From the NCBI GenBank assembly GCA_001584585.1, contig LSYV01000026.1, positions 359,474 through 393,093 of the forward strand: a stretch of 33,620 nucleotides of DNA, given 5' to 3'. Origin of the DNA: Gonium pectorale. Its lineage: Eukaryota; Chlorophyta; Chlorophyceae; Chlamydomonadales; Volvocaceae. The notes beneath the pieces are model-generated. The model saw only the letters and a list, made by a program, of their open reading frames with translations, did no database searches and was not told the DNA's origin. Both the position numbers and the translations under genes were made by a program. Below, one piece after another: positions 20,109 to 30,190 of the stretch (position 1 is the first letter of the stretch; each line of letters begins with the position of its first letter).

Positions 20109-22051
20109 TCAGCTCCCAACCTGCTCCATAACCACAATGATAACATTGCCATCCTTCAGGCCCAGCTCCTCGGGCGTGGAGTTGCCGCCGATTCTTCTCC
20201 ATTCAAACAGGAACCTGCAGGCACCGACGTCCAGGCTCCTCTTCTGCGCATACGCATTGAAAACGCGCCACATGTTTACTGTTAGATTGACCTTGAACCA
20301 TATTTCCCCATCATGGTCTCTCAGGATGATGTGGATAGTTGCTGGCTGCGTCCCCCGCGCTGGGATGGCCGCCTGCGCCCCCATGCCGGGGTTGGCAGCT
20401 CCCGCTCCGGCTGCCGCATCTCCCACGGCCCCCTCCAGCCGCGGAACTTTAGCTGGTCGCTCCAATGCAGCCATAGGAGATGACCGCCGTGATGCAGCGC
20501 CGTCAGGCTGTTGAGAGGCCGCCGTTCCTGCTCTTGCATTGGACACCGCACCCAGCTGCAGTGCTGCCGCCAGCGACGGCCCTACGGCCGCTTGGCCGCC
20601 AGCCCCAGCCACAGCGCGACTGGCTGGGGCCGGCGCTGCCCGAGGCACCCCGTTGATGGAGACGGGGTGAGTGGTCTCGAAGAGCGCCATCAGCTCCGAC
20701 AGGTAGAGAGGCCGACCCACGGGTCTGGAGCGGACGGGGCAGCAACAGGGTTGAGTTAACCGACCAGGGAGACATGAACACAAGCTTTTCTTGCGAAACC
20801 TATTTGCACCCCTCTTCCCTTCATTCGCAACCACACGCGCATCTACGCCTCTCACCGCTCGGGCGCCGTGGCCGCCTCCCGCAGCACTTCGGCCGGGTCT
20901 ATCCGCGCCCCCGGCCGGAAGCACAGCTCGTACGCCAGGCTGACCCGGCGGGGGCCTCCGGGCGCCACCCGGTGCAGGGCGGGCCGCACGAGGCCGCCCA
21001 GGGCGTAGCTCAGGCTGAAGCCAACCAGCACCGCCACGCGGCCGGGGCCCAGCGGCACGTCGGCCCACTCGCCCACGCCCTCGCCTCCGCCGCCCCCGGC
21101 TCCCGGCGGCAGCTGCACCTGCAGGCCCCCGGTCTGGTTGCTGGCCACCAAGGTCAGCACGCCGCGGTCGTGGTGGGCAGCGAAGGCCAGGGCGGGGGGA
21201 CCCTCCTCCTCCGCCACTGGAGAGGCACATGTGAAACAGAAGGGGGTTAAGAATGTAGGGACAGGAACATTTGACGGATTTGCAGTCAAGCCGTGTTTTT
21301 CCCAACGCAAGGACTCACACCCCAGATGCCTTCCACGCACGGCGTTCGCACCGTCCGGGTAGCAGCTGGCCCGTAGGATGCTGGCGCTGGGTCGCCGCCG
21401 CAGCTGCGGGTCTTCCTCCAGGAGGGGGCTCAGCTGCTCGGCGTGGATGTCCAGCTCCGCGCTGCGGCTGACGCCCCGCAGGACCGACCGGCCAAGGGAG
21501 TCCAGGACGCGGCAGGCCTGTGGAGGGGTGGCGGGTTGGGGAAGGGTGCACTTGCGTGCGTGCGATTGAACTGCAAGGGGGACAGCGCGGCAATGCGGAG
21601 CCGCACACCTTCCCCTCCCCGAGGGCGCTTCGATACCTTCCCGATCCCATGACGGGTTGGGCTGGGTAAATAGTCATCCACACCTGCAAAGCCTTACCCC
21701 GTCAAGCGACTGCGCATTGCCCGCCGCAAGACCAGAGGCGCCGCTGAACCGGCGGAACGCCAGCAGCTCCTTGCCGTTGGGGCGCGAGAACCCCTCTCCC
21801 GGGACGCTGCTGCTGGCCTTTTCCTTGATAGGCCTGTCTAGTGAAAAGAAGCTGTCGCAGCGCTTCAGGCAGGCTTTCAGGGGCGCCCACGCGCTGTCGT
21901 CTTCCAGCTCCAACACAACCACGCCTGGCCGCTGCAACAAGTGCAATAGCTTGCTGCACCTCTCTGAGTATTCATGAATCTCGGCATCTGAAGCACTAAG
22001 TTCAAGGTCTAGGCCTCCCCCGGGTGGGAAGCGAAGCACGGTGATGGCCAT
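20109..22051 (-). CDS. 2-oxoglutarate/Fe(II) oxygenase with C-terminal SUMO-like domain, copy A
   Basis: Predicted 498 residues in four exons on the minus strand: 22051-21698, 21517-21352, 21216-20856, 20724-20109, phases consistent. Residues 1-118 resemble the N-terminal half of isopenicillin-N-synthase-like oxygenases (VVVLELEDD, CDSFFSLDRPIK). The core carries the iron ligands His188-x-Asp190 (AHHDRGVLTL) and His255 (PALHRV), and the 2-oxoglutarate-binding Arg264-x-Ser266 (RVS), with GGLQV and EWADVPLGPG between, so it should be catalytically competent. Residues ~295-325 (RPLYLSELMALFETTHPVSI) close the oxygenase domain. A low-complexity Ala/Gly linker includes ERPAKVPRLEG. Residues ~423-498 match SUMO (RFLFEWRRIGG, STPEELGLKDG, MEQVG) but end EQVGS, not GG. 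Substrate unknown. A SUMO-like domain on an oxygenase suggests protein binding or nuclear targeting; that is inference. Copy B is at 30191-32537. Confidence 0.85.
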
Positions 22052-22754
22052 GTCAGTTGCGATAGGCGTCAGAGTTGGTCACTACCAGGGTCCAAGCAGC
22101 ATATGTACATAACAACTTGCTCAGCAATGCGTGCTCTCGCATTAACGACGACGCGGGGGCTTGGATCTTGAAAGGTCAATATAAGTGAACCTGTGACCGT
22201 TGGAGCGGACGACATCACTGCGATCACTGCATTATATCCCCTCTGGGTGATGATGTCAGCAGCCATGAATCTGGTCGAGGAAGTCACACACACACACATG
22301 TATCCCTCAGAATTCGTCTCGTGGCGACGGAGGCTCAGGCCGTAGTTGGGCTCTTGATGCGATAATATATAAATGCAATCAAACCTGCGCCACAGTGCGG
22401 CATTAGGAACCCGAGACCTGGTGCACAGTGTATACTGATGCCGGCGCGCAGCCGCGCAGGTGCTCCGTCCCAACGCCCTTCAGCGGCAGATCTCTTACCA
22501 GCAGGAGGTGCTGCTGGGAGATCGGAGCCATCGCAGGTGGGGCGGCTTTCGGCCCAGTGCCAAGGCCCCTGCATCAAGGCGGACGTCAGGGCGATCAGCC
22601 CCCACCACCCCCAAAGCGACGCGCCGCTTTGACAAGCCAAGGCAATGACCCAGGCTTGGGATGGGAGCTGTGGGTAGCCCGCTGCCATTTCCCGTGCATG
22701 CAGGGCATACCCCGTCTCCGCCCGAGCCCGCTCCCTGGAGGGCCGTAGGCGTAG
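22052..22754. other. Upstream region of copy A and junction of the duplication
   Basis: Contains the copy A promoter. The motif GCTTGGATCTTGAA (minus-strand gene upstream, about 22159-22172) is shared with the region upstream of copy B (about 32590-32603). A TATA-like ATAATATATAAATGC lies at about 22361-22375, and a short (CA)n run at about 22287-22299. Homology to the 16 kb region begins near 22755, so the block 1/block 2 junction lies here. No gene was recognised. Confidence 0.55.
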
Positions 22755-24037
22755 AACGAGACGGTGGAGAATGCAGCGCCCACGGTGGCTGCGGCTGCGG
22801 AGCCAGCAGTGGAAGCGGCGCCTGAGGCTGCGGAGCCAGTGGCGGAGGCGGCGCCTGAGGCTGCGGAGCTGCGGAGCCAGTGGCGGAGATGGCGCTGCGG
22901 AGCCAGTGGCAGAGGCGGCGCCTGCGGCTGCGGAGGCCATGGTGGAGACGGAGGCGCCGACACCGATTGCCGCGCACGGCGTCGAGGGTGGTCGGGCCAG
23001 CAGCGATGGCTTTGGTGTTCAATTGGATGTCCACTTCGATGCCGCCGTCGCCGCCGCCTCCAGCAGCCAGGCTGCGGCGGCCGAGGCACCGGCGCTGGCA
23101 CCAGCGCCTGAGCCTGCCGCAGCGGCGGCGGAGGCGGCGCCGCCGACGCCGCCGGCGGAGTTGGAGTTGCCCGTCAGCATCAAGCCGTCGGGAATTGCCG
23201 AAGGCGGCGGCGGTTCCGCCGCCGTGACGGAGGCTGCCAGCGACAGCGTCCTTGCCGTCGCTGGCGCCGACGCCGCCACCGGTGGAGCTGGCCGTTAGGG
23301 CGAAGCCCTCTCTGCCAACGGCGCCGGCGGCCGGTAGCGGCGTGGTAACGCAGCCGAATGCGGCCCACGGCTGTCGAGTCGGCAGCTCTGGAGCTGGCGG
23401 TTGCAGAGCCGGCAGTTGCAGAGCCGGCGGCGGTGGAGCCCGCGGCGGAGGTTGAGCCCGCAGCCGTCGCCGCTGAGGTCGCCGCCGCTGACGCAACTGC
23501 GGCTACCCAGGCCCCGGCAGCCGAGGCGCTCGTGGCAGATGCGGGTGCGGTCGCGAAGGCGCCTGCCGTGGCGGCGCTGCCGGCGGCGCTTGCGGAGGCG
23601 GAGCTGCACCTCGTGGTGGAGGCCGAGGAGGCCCCGGTCGCGGACGCGCTCGCACAGACGACGCCGGATGTGGCCGCTCAAGAGGCCGCCAAAGTGGACG
23701 CGGTTGTCGCGGCGCCCGCTGAGAACATGGCCTTCGCCGACGCCGCTGGTGCCCCGGCCATCATTGCTGCGGAGGTCCTCCCCGCTATGGAGGCGCCTGA
23801 GGTGGCGGATCTCCAGGAGCTCGTGGTGGCGGCGGGTGCCGGCGACTGCTCCGACGATGAGCTGCAAAAGCCGGCGGCGGAGGCGGCGGCTGACGACGAT
23901 GGCGCAGCCGCGGCACTGGCTGAGGCAGACGTGCCGCCGGCGCCGACAGCGGCTGCCCTGGATGTGACGGCGACGGCTGCGTCAGAGTCTGTTGCCGCGC
24001 GGGAGCCGCCATGCTGCTGGGGAGTCGCAGGGACTAG
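22755..24037 (+). pseudogene. Decayed duplicate of the Ala/Glu-rich ORF
   Basis: This is homologous to about 16290-18284. Recognisable segments include ENAAP, AAEPVAEAAPE, GVQLDVHFDAAVA, LPVSIKPSGIAEGG, ADALAQTTPDVAA and FADAAGAPAIIAAE. The copy switches among all three frames (at about 22860-22900, about 23230-23260 and about 23330-23360). It has an in-frame stop after TGGAGR (about 23298) and lacks the counterpart of about 17720-18245. It then rejoins at the terminal LLGSRRD region, where the original stop (TAG 24035-24037) is out of frame. No start codon or equivalent of the E3 gene precedes it. Frameshifts plus a large deletion make it a pseudogene; conserved stretches remain easy to align, so the decay is fairly recent. 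Confidence 0.8.
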
Positions 24038-25155
24038 GTGGCCGCAGGGGAGTGCCATGTAATGGGGGCAGTAGAAGCGGCTGCGAAGGGGCTGGGTGGG
24101 TCTCGGGTCTTCGGTATTTTCGGTTTCACATTCGCGCTTCGGCTGTCCTCGGGACGTTGTTCGGCTGTGATTGCGGTCTTTCCATAGCTTACGTGTCGAA
24201 GATAAGAAGAATTCGGAAAAGTTGGAAATAAGTTTGCGTCACGTTCGAGTGCCGGGCGCACGTCGTGTGTACGACAGGCCGGATGTCGCCCTGGCCTTGC
24301 AACCACCCCTAGCTACTGCTGCTGTGCTGTAACAAGCTCGGACGGCAACCACCCTGACGGCTCGCACCCTACAGCGAAGCTTCGGGAGCATTGGCACCTT
24401 CGGCAGCCTCTTAGTCCCGCCGGCGGCTGTGAACAAACATCAGAGCTTTACATAAGGACCCATACGCAAGAAGTGGTATTGCACGCTCAACCGCGCGGCA
24501 ATGCCTCCCCATTATCCAGTAGCGGTTAGACCGACCGATGGCGGCCCATCACCGTCCAAACGCGGCATTACACTACCGGTATGCACGCACGATTGCCAGT
24601 CACTCCCAATGACCTGCATTTGCGAGCGACAGCGACAGCGCGTTGGCATCTGTAATGGCAGGTTTGATGCGCGGGTTTTGCTGGAATGCGGGGGAACGCC
24701 GAATTCGTACCACCCTCTCTTGCCCATGAGACAATGTCCTGTCGCCATACAGGCATTACAGCCCACAACGTTGGGCCCGGCGGCTCAGGAGCTCAGACGG
24801 CCGGATTGCAGCGGCTCTGAGCAGGCAAAGGCGCTGGACGGCCGGTTGGACGGCAGCGGACGCGCCAAAAGGACAATGCGCGCGTATTCGTTTGACCGTC
24901 ACATGAACGAAAGACACTTCAGTGCAAAGGCCTTCAGACACCATGTGAAAGCAAACATGCTGGAAAGCAAACCCAGCAACTACATTACCAGTACGTACGG
25001 GAAGAATGCTAACATCAATCAACGCAGGACGGGACGCATTCCGCCGCTCAATGACCGCAACGGACAGTGAGATAGACGCGCAGCCAGCAACAGAGCATAC
25101 GCAGTCAAGGACGCATGGAGGATTGCGGCTGCGGACGTCCACACCGAGCCGTATG
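24038..25155. repeat. Shared tail, right copy of the segmental duplication
   Basis: Counterpart of 18285-19300. It keeps the two TGTAA motifs (24058-24062 and 24328-24332). It carries roughly 100 bases at about 24915-25020 that are absent or diverged in the left copy, plus many small indels. Homology stops near 25155, about 20 bases before the stop codon of the ankyrin gene. Confidence 0.85.
24756..24760 (-). terminator. Candidate TGTAA poly(A) signal for the ankyrin gene
   Basis: TTACA on the plus strand lies about 415 bases beyond the ankyrin-gene stop codon (25175), on the minus strand. It falls inside the duplicated tail, so the ankyrin gene's 3' UTR would be made of duplication DNA. Confidence 0.3.
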
Positions 25156-25174
25156 GTACTTCAAAATCCTCTAA

Positions 25175-27439
25175 TTAGTGTCCGCTGCAAGCTCCGGTCC
25201 CTACTGATGCCGCACCGCCATCAAAGTGCGCCACCCCTTGCGCCGCCGCTGCCGCTGCCGCCGTCAGTAGCCAATCGCGCATGTACTCGGGAAGGGACGA
25301 CGTTGCCCTCCTGCGGACGGCCTCCCAGTCGACCGTGCAGCCTAGCTCCACCAGGAGGCGCAGCACCGACAGCGGCAGATGATACGAGCGGCGGACGGCG
25401 GGAGGAGCCAGGAGCCACGAGACAGGGCAAAGCACCCGCAGCGGCGGGCAAGGGCGATCCAGGCAGGACTCAAAGACTGCCTCGGCGCCGCTGACGGGGC
25501 CCCAGGGGCAGCCCAGCCGTGCCAGGCAGCGCAGGATCGCCAGGTCACCGTTGCGGGCGGCCACCTGGTACGGCTTGCCGTCGATCTGCAAGGAAGGGAT
25601 AAGGGCGACTAAGCGCTTCCCACGACACACACATAGGGCTTTCTTGACTGCTATTATGCAATAGCACGCTGACACACACATGGAACACATAGGTGACACA
25701 CACATAGGGCGGGAGCTATCTACTGGAAGGTGGCCACTCGAACCATCGTCGCTTTGCCTGTCAGACGCTCCAGTAATCATGACCACAGGGCCCAAGCCAC
25801 ACAGCGTCATTGACGGAAGAGAAGGGAGTGTTCACGTTGGGGCATCCCCATGTCCCCAATCTGGAGCGAGGTAAGCTGATCCATGCGTGGAGAGCCACAC
25901 GGCTGCGCTCACCGGCATGGGGCAGCCCCGCTCCACCAGCCACTCCAGCACCGCCTCAGAGCCGGCTCCTGCCGCCGCCGCGAAAGCGCCAGGGCCCCAG
26001 GGGCAGCCGCGCTCCCGCAGCCAGGCCATCATCTCAACGCTGCCCGAGGAAGAGGCAAGGCACATCAGGTCAGCGGATTGCATCGACGCGCCCAGCTGCT
26101 CCGCAGCCCACTCCAGCACCGGCAGCCGCCCATGCGCCGCCGCCCATAGGGCGACCCTGCCGGCGTCCAGCGGGCAGCCGCACTGCCACAGCCACCTCAG
26201 CGCCTCCAGGTCGCACCGGCACTCGGCGGCATCGACTACCTCGGGCACCTGCACCGACGCGCCCAGCTCCTCCACCGCCCACACCAGCACCGGCAGCTTG
26301 CCCTCCCTCGCCGCTATCCTGCCCACGGCAGCGGCAGCCAGCTGGCAGCCGTGCTCCCGCAACTTCTGCAGCGCCTCCAGCCGCCCTGTGGCCGCAGCGT
26401 GGTAGCCCAGCATGACAATGTGAGGCCGCAGCCCTCGCCGAAGCAGCAGCTCCAGGGCGGCCGTGTTGCCTGCATGAAGCGCTGCCTCTGATGCAGATCT
26501 TTCGGCGGGGTAACCCCGGCCCAACAGCCACAACAGCCGGGTCGTGGCGTCGGGGCAGGAGGCAGCTGCCGTGCACACACGTGGGTCCTGGCGGAGTGTC
26601 TCAGGAGGCAGCTGCGACTCCCACCACTCCACCTTGGCCCGCCAGTCCGCAGTGGAGCTGCGGGCGGCGATTGACAAAATGACATCGTCCCCGCCGATTA
26701 CCACAACCCCGTAGCAGCGCCGGTGGATAGCCTGCAGCGTGGGCAGCTCGCAGCCCTCCGTGGCGGCGCGCAGAAGCTCGAAGGCCCCCTGCCCGCCCAG
26801 CGGGGCCAGGCAGTCTGCGGGGCCGATGGCCTCCTCCGGCCGCCTCTGCAGCAGCCAGTCCGCCAGCTCTGGGTGCCCGCCGCGGAGGGCTGCGGCCACA
26901 TGATCCAACGATACGCCTGGCGAGCGGTCATCGCCGAGCAGCACCTCGCACACGCTCTGGTGGCCCGCACTGGCCGCAATGGACAGCGTCTTGTCAACGG
27001 CCGCAGCTTCGCCGTAGCCGCATCCCAAGATGCAGTGCACTGTGGCTGCTTGGCCTTCAGCGGTGGCCGCCCAAAGGAGCTCCTCCTGCTGCTCGGAGTC
27101 CGGGATGAAGCCCGCCGCCTCCAGCGCCATCTCCAGATTGGCAACCACGCCGCTGGCCGCGGTAAGGCGCAGCATCTGCTTGCGTTGCTCTAGCGTCAGG
27201 TCCCGCATGGCGCCTGGGGGGGCCCAGCGCGCCGCGAAGGCGTGCGGCGGCACGGGCTGCGAGAGGCGCACGGTGCTGGGGTACTCCGGGCGGCCACGGA
27301 ACTGCTCCGCGGTGGCCTTGTCGACCAGGCGCAGCGTGCAGGCCACAAAGGTGGGGTCCAGGCAGCTAGCGAAGCGCTCCACCAGCCCTGGCAGCCATAC
27401 GTTGGCGGGTGCGATGTCGCCTTCGGACGCATCCGCCAT
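25175..27439 (-). CDS. F-box-like / ankyrin-repeat protein
   Basis: Predicted 645 residues in two exons on the minus strand: 27439-25913 and 25585-25175, joined in phase 0 (CCG|GTGAGC donor, TTGCAG|ATC acceptor). The start ATG at 27439 sits in context ACAGAGAGATGGCG. The upstream in-frame extension to 27547 begins with GTG and is not used. Residues ~10-50 (NVWLPGLVERFASCL, VACTLRLVDKATAEQF) look like a degenerate F-box. The rest is a solenoid of diverged ankyrin repeats with recurring LEWL-x-x-x-G-C-P-type units (LEWLVERGCP, LRWLWQCGCPL, MAWLRERGCPWG, LRCLARLGCPWG, LLVELGCTVDW). This architecture is abundant in Chlamydomonas-type genomes. Likely a protein-binding scaffold, possibly an E3-ligase substrate adaptor; no catalytic site is visible. 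It is present in block 2 only, and absent from the equivalent position in block 1. Confidence 0.85.
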
Positions 27440-30190
27440 CTCTCTGTACCGTTTATCTTGGGCGTTGCAGTATTGATCCCAGCGGTGTGGCGATATGCGG
27501 TCGCGAAAAGCGGGAGAGGAAAATGCGGAGAATGTAGCAAACAGCACGGCTATGCATCACAGAACGCGGCTAAATTGAGGTATGCTGGTTCGCGTATGCA
27601 TAGCTCGAGCGTAACGCTCGTCCCATTTCGAAGCCAACTGCCGTTCAAACAGTGCAGACACGGTGGCGCTGGTCTGGTGCAAGGGGCGATAAAGGGCAGT
27701 GAGGTCGATGACGTCAGAGGACCAGAGGTGACCGCAGGCTACGGTGTCAGCGGTCCAGGCGGTGGCATGGTTAAGGCTAGGGTACGCAAGGGGTACATGG
27801 GCCTCATGGGCTTCCCAGGCCGTGCGGTGTGCCACAACGCACTGAAAACGCAGTGGCGCCCCTGGCCCGCTTGTGTATGACGCAGGGGCCAGTAGGGCCC
27901 AGTGAGAGAGACAGATGGTGGCACTGCTGGCGGGAAGGCTTTAGACAGCCTCTCCAAACAGTTTCCAGCATTGCCACTCCCGCTACATGCCACCCTAGAT
28001 TCCGTGCCAAACAGCTAGGTCTGACACGCCAAAGACCAGTCCGGTCCAAACACGCACGCACAGCGCCAAACAGCTCAAGTACCTGCAAACAGAGAATGTG
28101 TTATTAACATATTATTCTTATTCACCGCAGGGGGACGCCTAGGTAGTGTTATCCCGAGGCCTAATACGGAGGCTTTCCAAGCCACTAGAACCTCGGAACA
28201 AGCACCTAGCTAGCTACGTTGTAATCGGCGAGGATAGCAGCCTACACCAACTTCACACTCGCTTCAGACACAGCAGCCGTACACCCGTGTGGGTGCACTC
28301 GCGGGGAACGGAGAAACCTCGGTTTCCATGTACTATCCAGAAGACCCTACGCTCCGTAAGGGGACCGTCGAGAACTCTGTACTGCCGTACGTGCCCTACA
28401 TGGAGGTGGCTGACATGATTGCGGTGTGCGGTTCGCTGTCTTGCAGTGGCACTGGCCTCACTGGCCGCGGTGGAAGCCTACTCGGTCCGGGTGTCGGGGG
28501 CGCTTGTGCACGCTGTGAACAGCCGCTGTCGAAGGACATCGACCGGGTTGCGAACATTATTGCTCCTGCAAGGGTGCCACGTGCTTAAAATCGTTGCGGT
28601 CCATTGGTCGCCTGCAAACCAGACCGGGAGCCAAACGAATGCCATCATATGTTGCTTCTAGCTGGGGTGCCGCAGATGGCCCGTCGGCTCTCGGCTGGCG
28701 CTGCGACGCATTCCGCTATGTGAACATGAACCGGATGTTAAGGCTGTAGCGCCGCCTTTGCGCGTTTGCGGCCCATGAGGCGATCCTGGTCCAAAGGGCG
28801 ATGTACATCGGTAACGCTGCCTACAAGCCCAGGGCGACTCTGGCGGCTCAAGAGCGTGCGTTTCAGCAGGGCCTTCGGCGCTCAAAGGTGGCTCGCCATG
28901 CACGGAACTGAATCACAAAGGATGAGGAATCCCTTGCCGCAGGCTGAGCCCGGAGGAGATCAGCCCCGCAAAACCCACAGTCCAGCCGCCGACCGGTATG
29001 CGAATCATGGCAACTCGATGTTTAGCACCAAGGTAGCCGGCACCACATAGGGCCATGGGGCATGTACTACGACACCACCAGATACATCATACAGCATAAC
29101 ACAGCCCCATGGGGAATTTCACGCCGTGCCCTTCCGGAGCCTTAACCAACTTTCCAACTGATCCGTGCTTTGCCTTCAAAAGGGAGGCGTCTGCTGTCTC
29201 CTCAACCTACTGCTGGCGTGATGGCCACCCCATGCGCCCCTGACATGCCCACGCAATGCCCCACATGGAACAGAGCACTATACCTCTATGCTCAAGCTTC
29301 AACCGCCCGCCATTGAGTCGGTTCCATGCCGTCTTCTCCAGCTGGTGGTGCCTAAGCTCTTTGTCAGACTTCGGACCTGTATCAATATCCTACAGCGTTG
29401 GCCCGTCGTCCCAGCGCCGCCGCGTACACCCAACCGCACGACTGTAAACACCTACCAAGACCTACAGCTTCACGGCAGCCGCTGTAATCCTGCAGACCTC
29501 TGCAGTAGTTCCCATAGCCCCCAACCCGGAGCAGGAATGTGGCAGCATGTAAATTACTCACCCAACATGCGTATATGCGGACAGCGAATGGTGCCGTGCA
29601 AGTTTCCAAGGAGTGCCCAGTCAACTACCGAACACGGGTTGCAGGATTGCCTATACATGCGGTGTCGCTCGACTGCGAGCGGCCGCACGATGTACGGCCA
29701 CAACTGTACGCGGGCACAGCTGCGTACGGTAACACGCGCACATACGTACAGCGCTGACATGCCCACCGCAGCAAGCCACCATCGGCGCCGTGCTCCTTGG
29801 GCCGAGCCCCCGCTGCCTATGCGCACAGTGGAGTAACTAGGAGCTTGAACGCCCATCGTGACCGTGTGGGTTTCGTACACCCGGCATCAGGGGGGATGTG
29901 CGCATTGCCCGAACAGCAGTGTCCGCTATCCGGGCGCTAGCAACACTGGTTACAGGGCATCACTTATTGCGAGGCGCGCCAAGTCCTTCGAGGGCCCTGA
30001 CGGTCAAGACGGCCGCTCGCACCCATGCAGCTCCCCACCCGACCACCGCGCCGATGACTTCTCCATCCTCCACGCGCAGGCCCCCTCCGGAGTAGCGTAT
30101 AGCCCATACGGTATGGGGCAATGCGCGTACTCCCTTGAGTCCAATTCCATCCACACGGCAACGGCACCGCAGGCGGCCTGCGCAGCCACC
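27440..30190. other. 2.7-kb lower-GC spacer unique to block 2
   Basis: Base composition is visibly less GC-rich than in the neighbouring genes, and I see no conserved domain. The largest frame of normal complexity is 28289-28588 (+), with YYPEDPTLRKGTVENSVLPY, but it has no recognisable relatives and no clear splice partners. The region must contain the ankyrin-gene promoter (left) and the copy B 3' UTR (right). It has no counterpart in block 1. I found no terminal repeats or transposase motifs by eye. Confidence 0.45.
29950..29954 (-). terminator. Candidate TGTAA poly(A) signal for oxygenase-SUMO copy B
   Basis: TTACA on the plus strand lies about 240 bases beyond the copy B stop codon (30191) on the minus strand, a typical distance. 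Confidence 0.4.

Noticed and set aside
27440..27547. N-terminal extension of the ankyrin protein
   Set aside because: The extension starts with GTG and has no ATG; the ATG at 27439 lies just before the conserved F-box-like region.
29041..29120. Short inverted motif CCATGGGG/CCCCATGG
   Set aside because: Eight-base arms about 50 bases apart are expected by chance and no element structure surrounds them.
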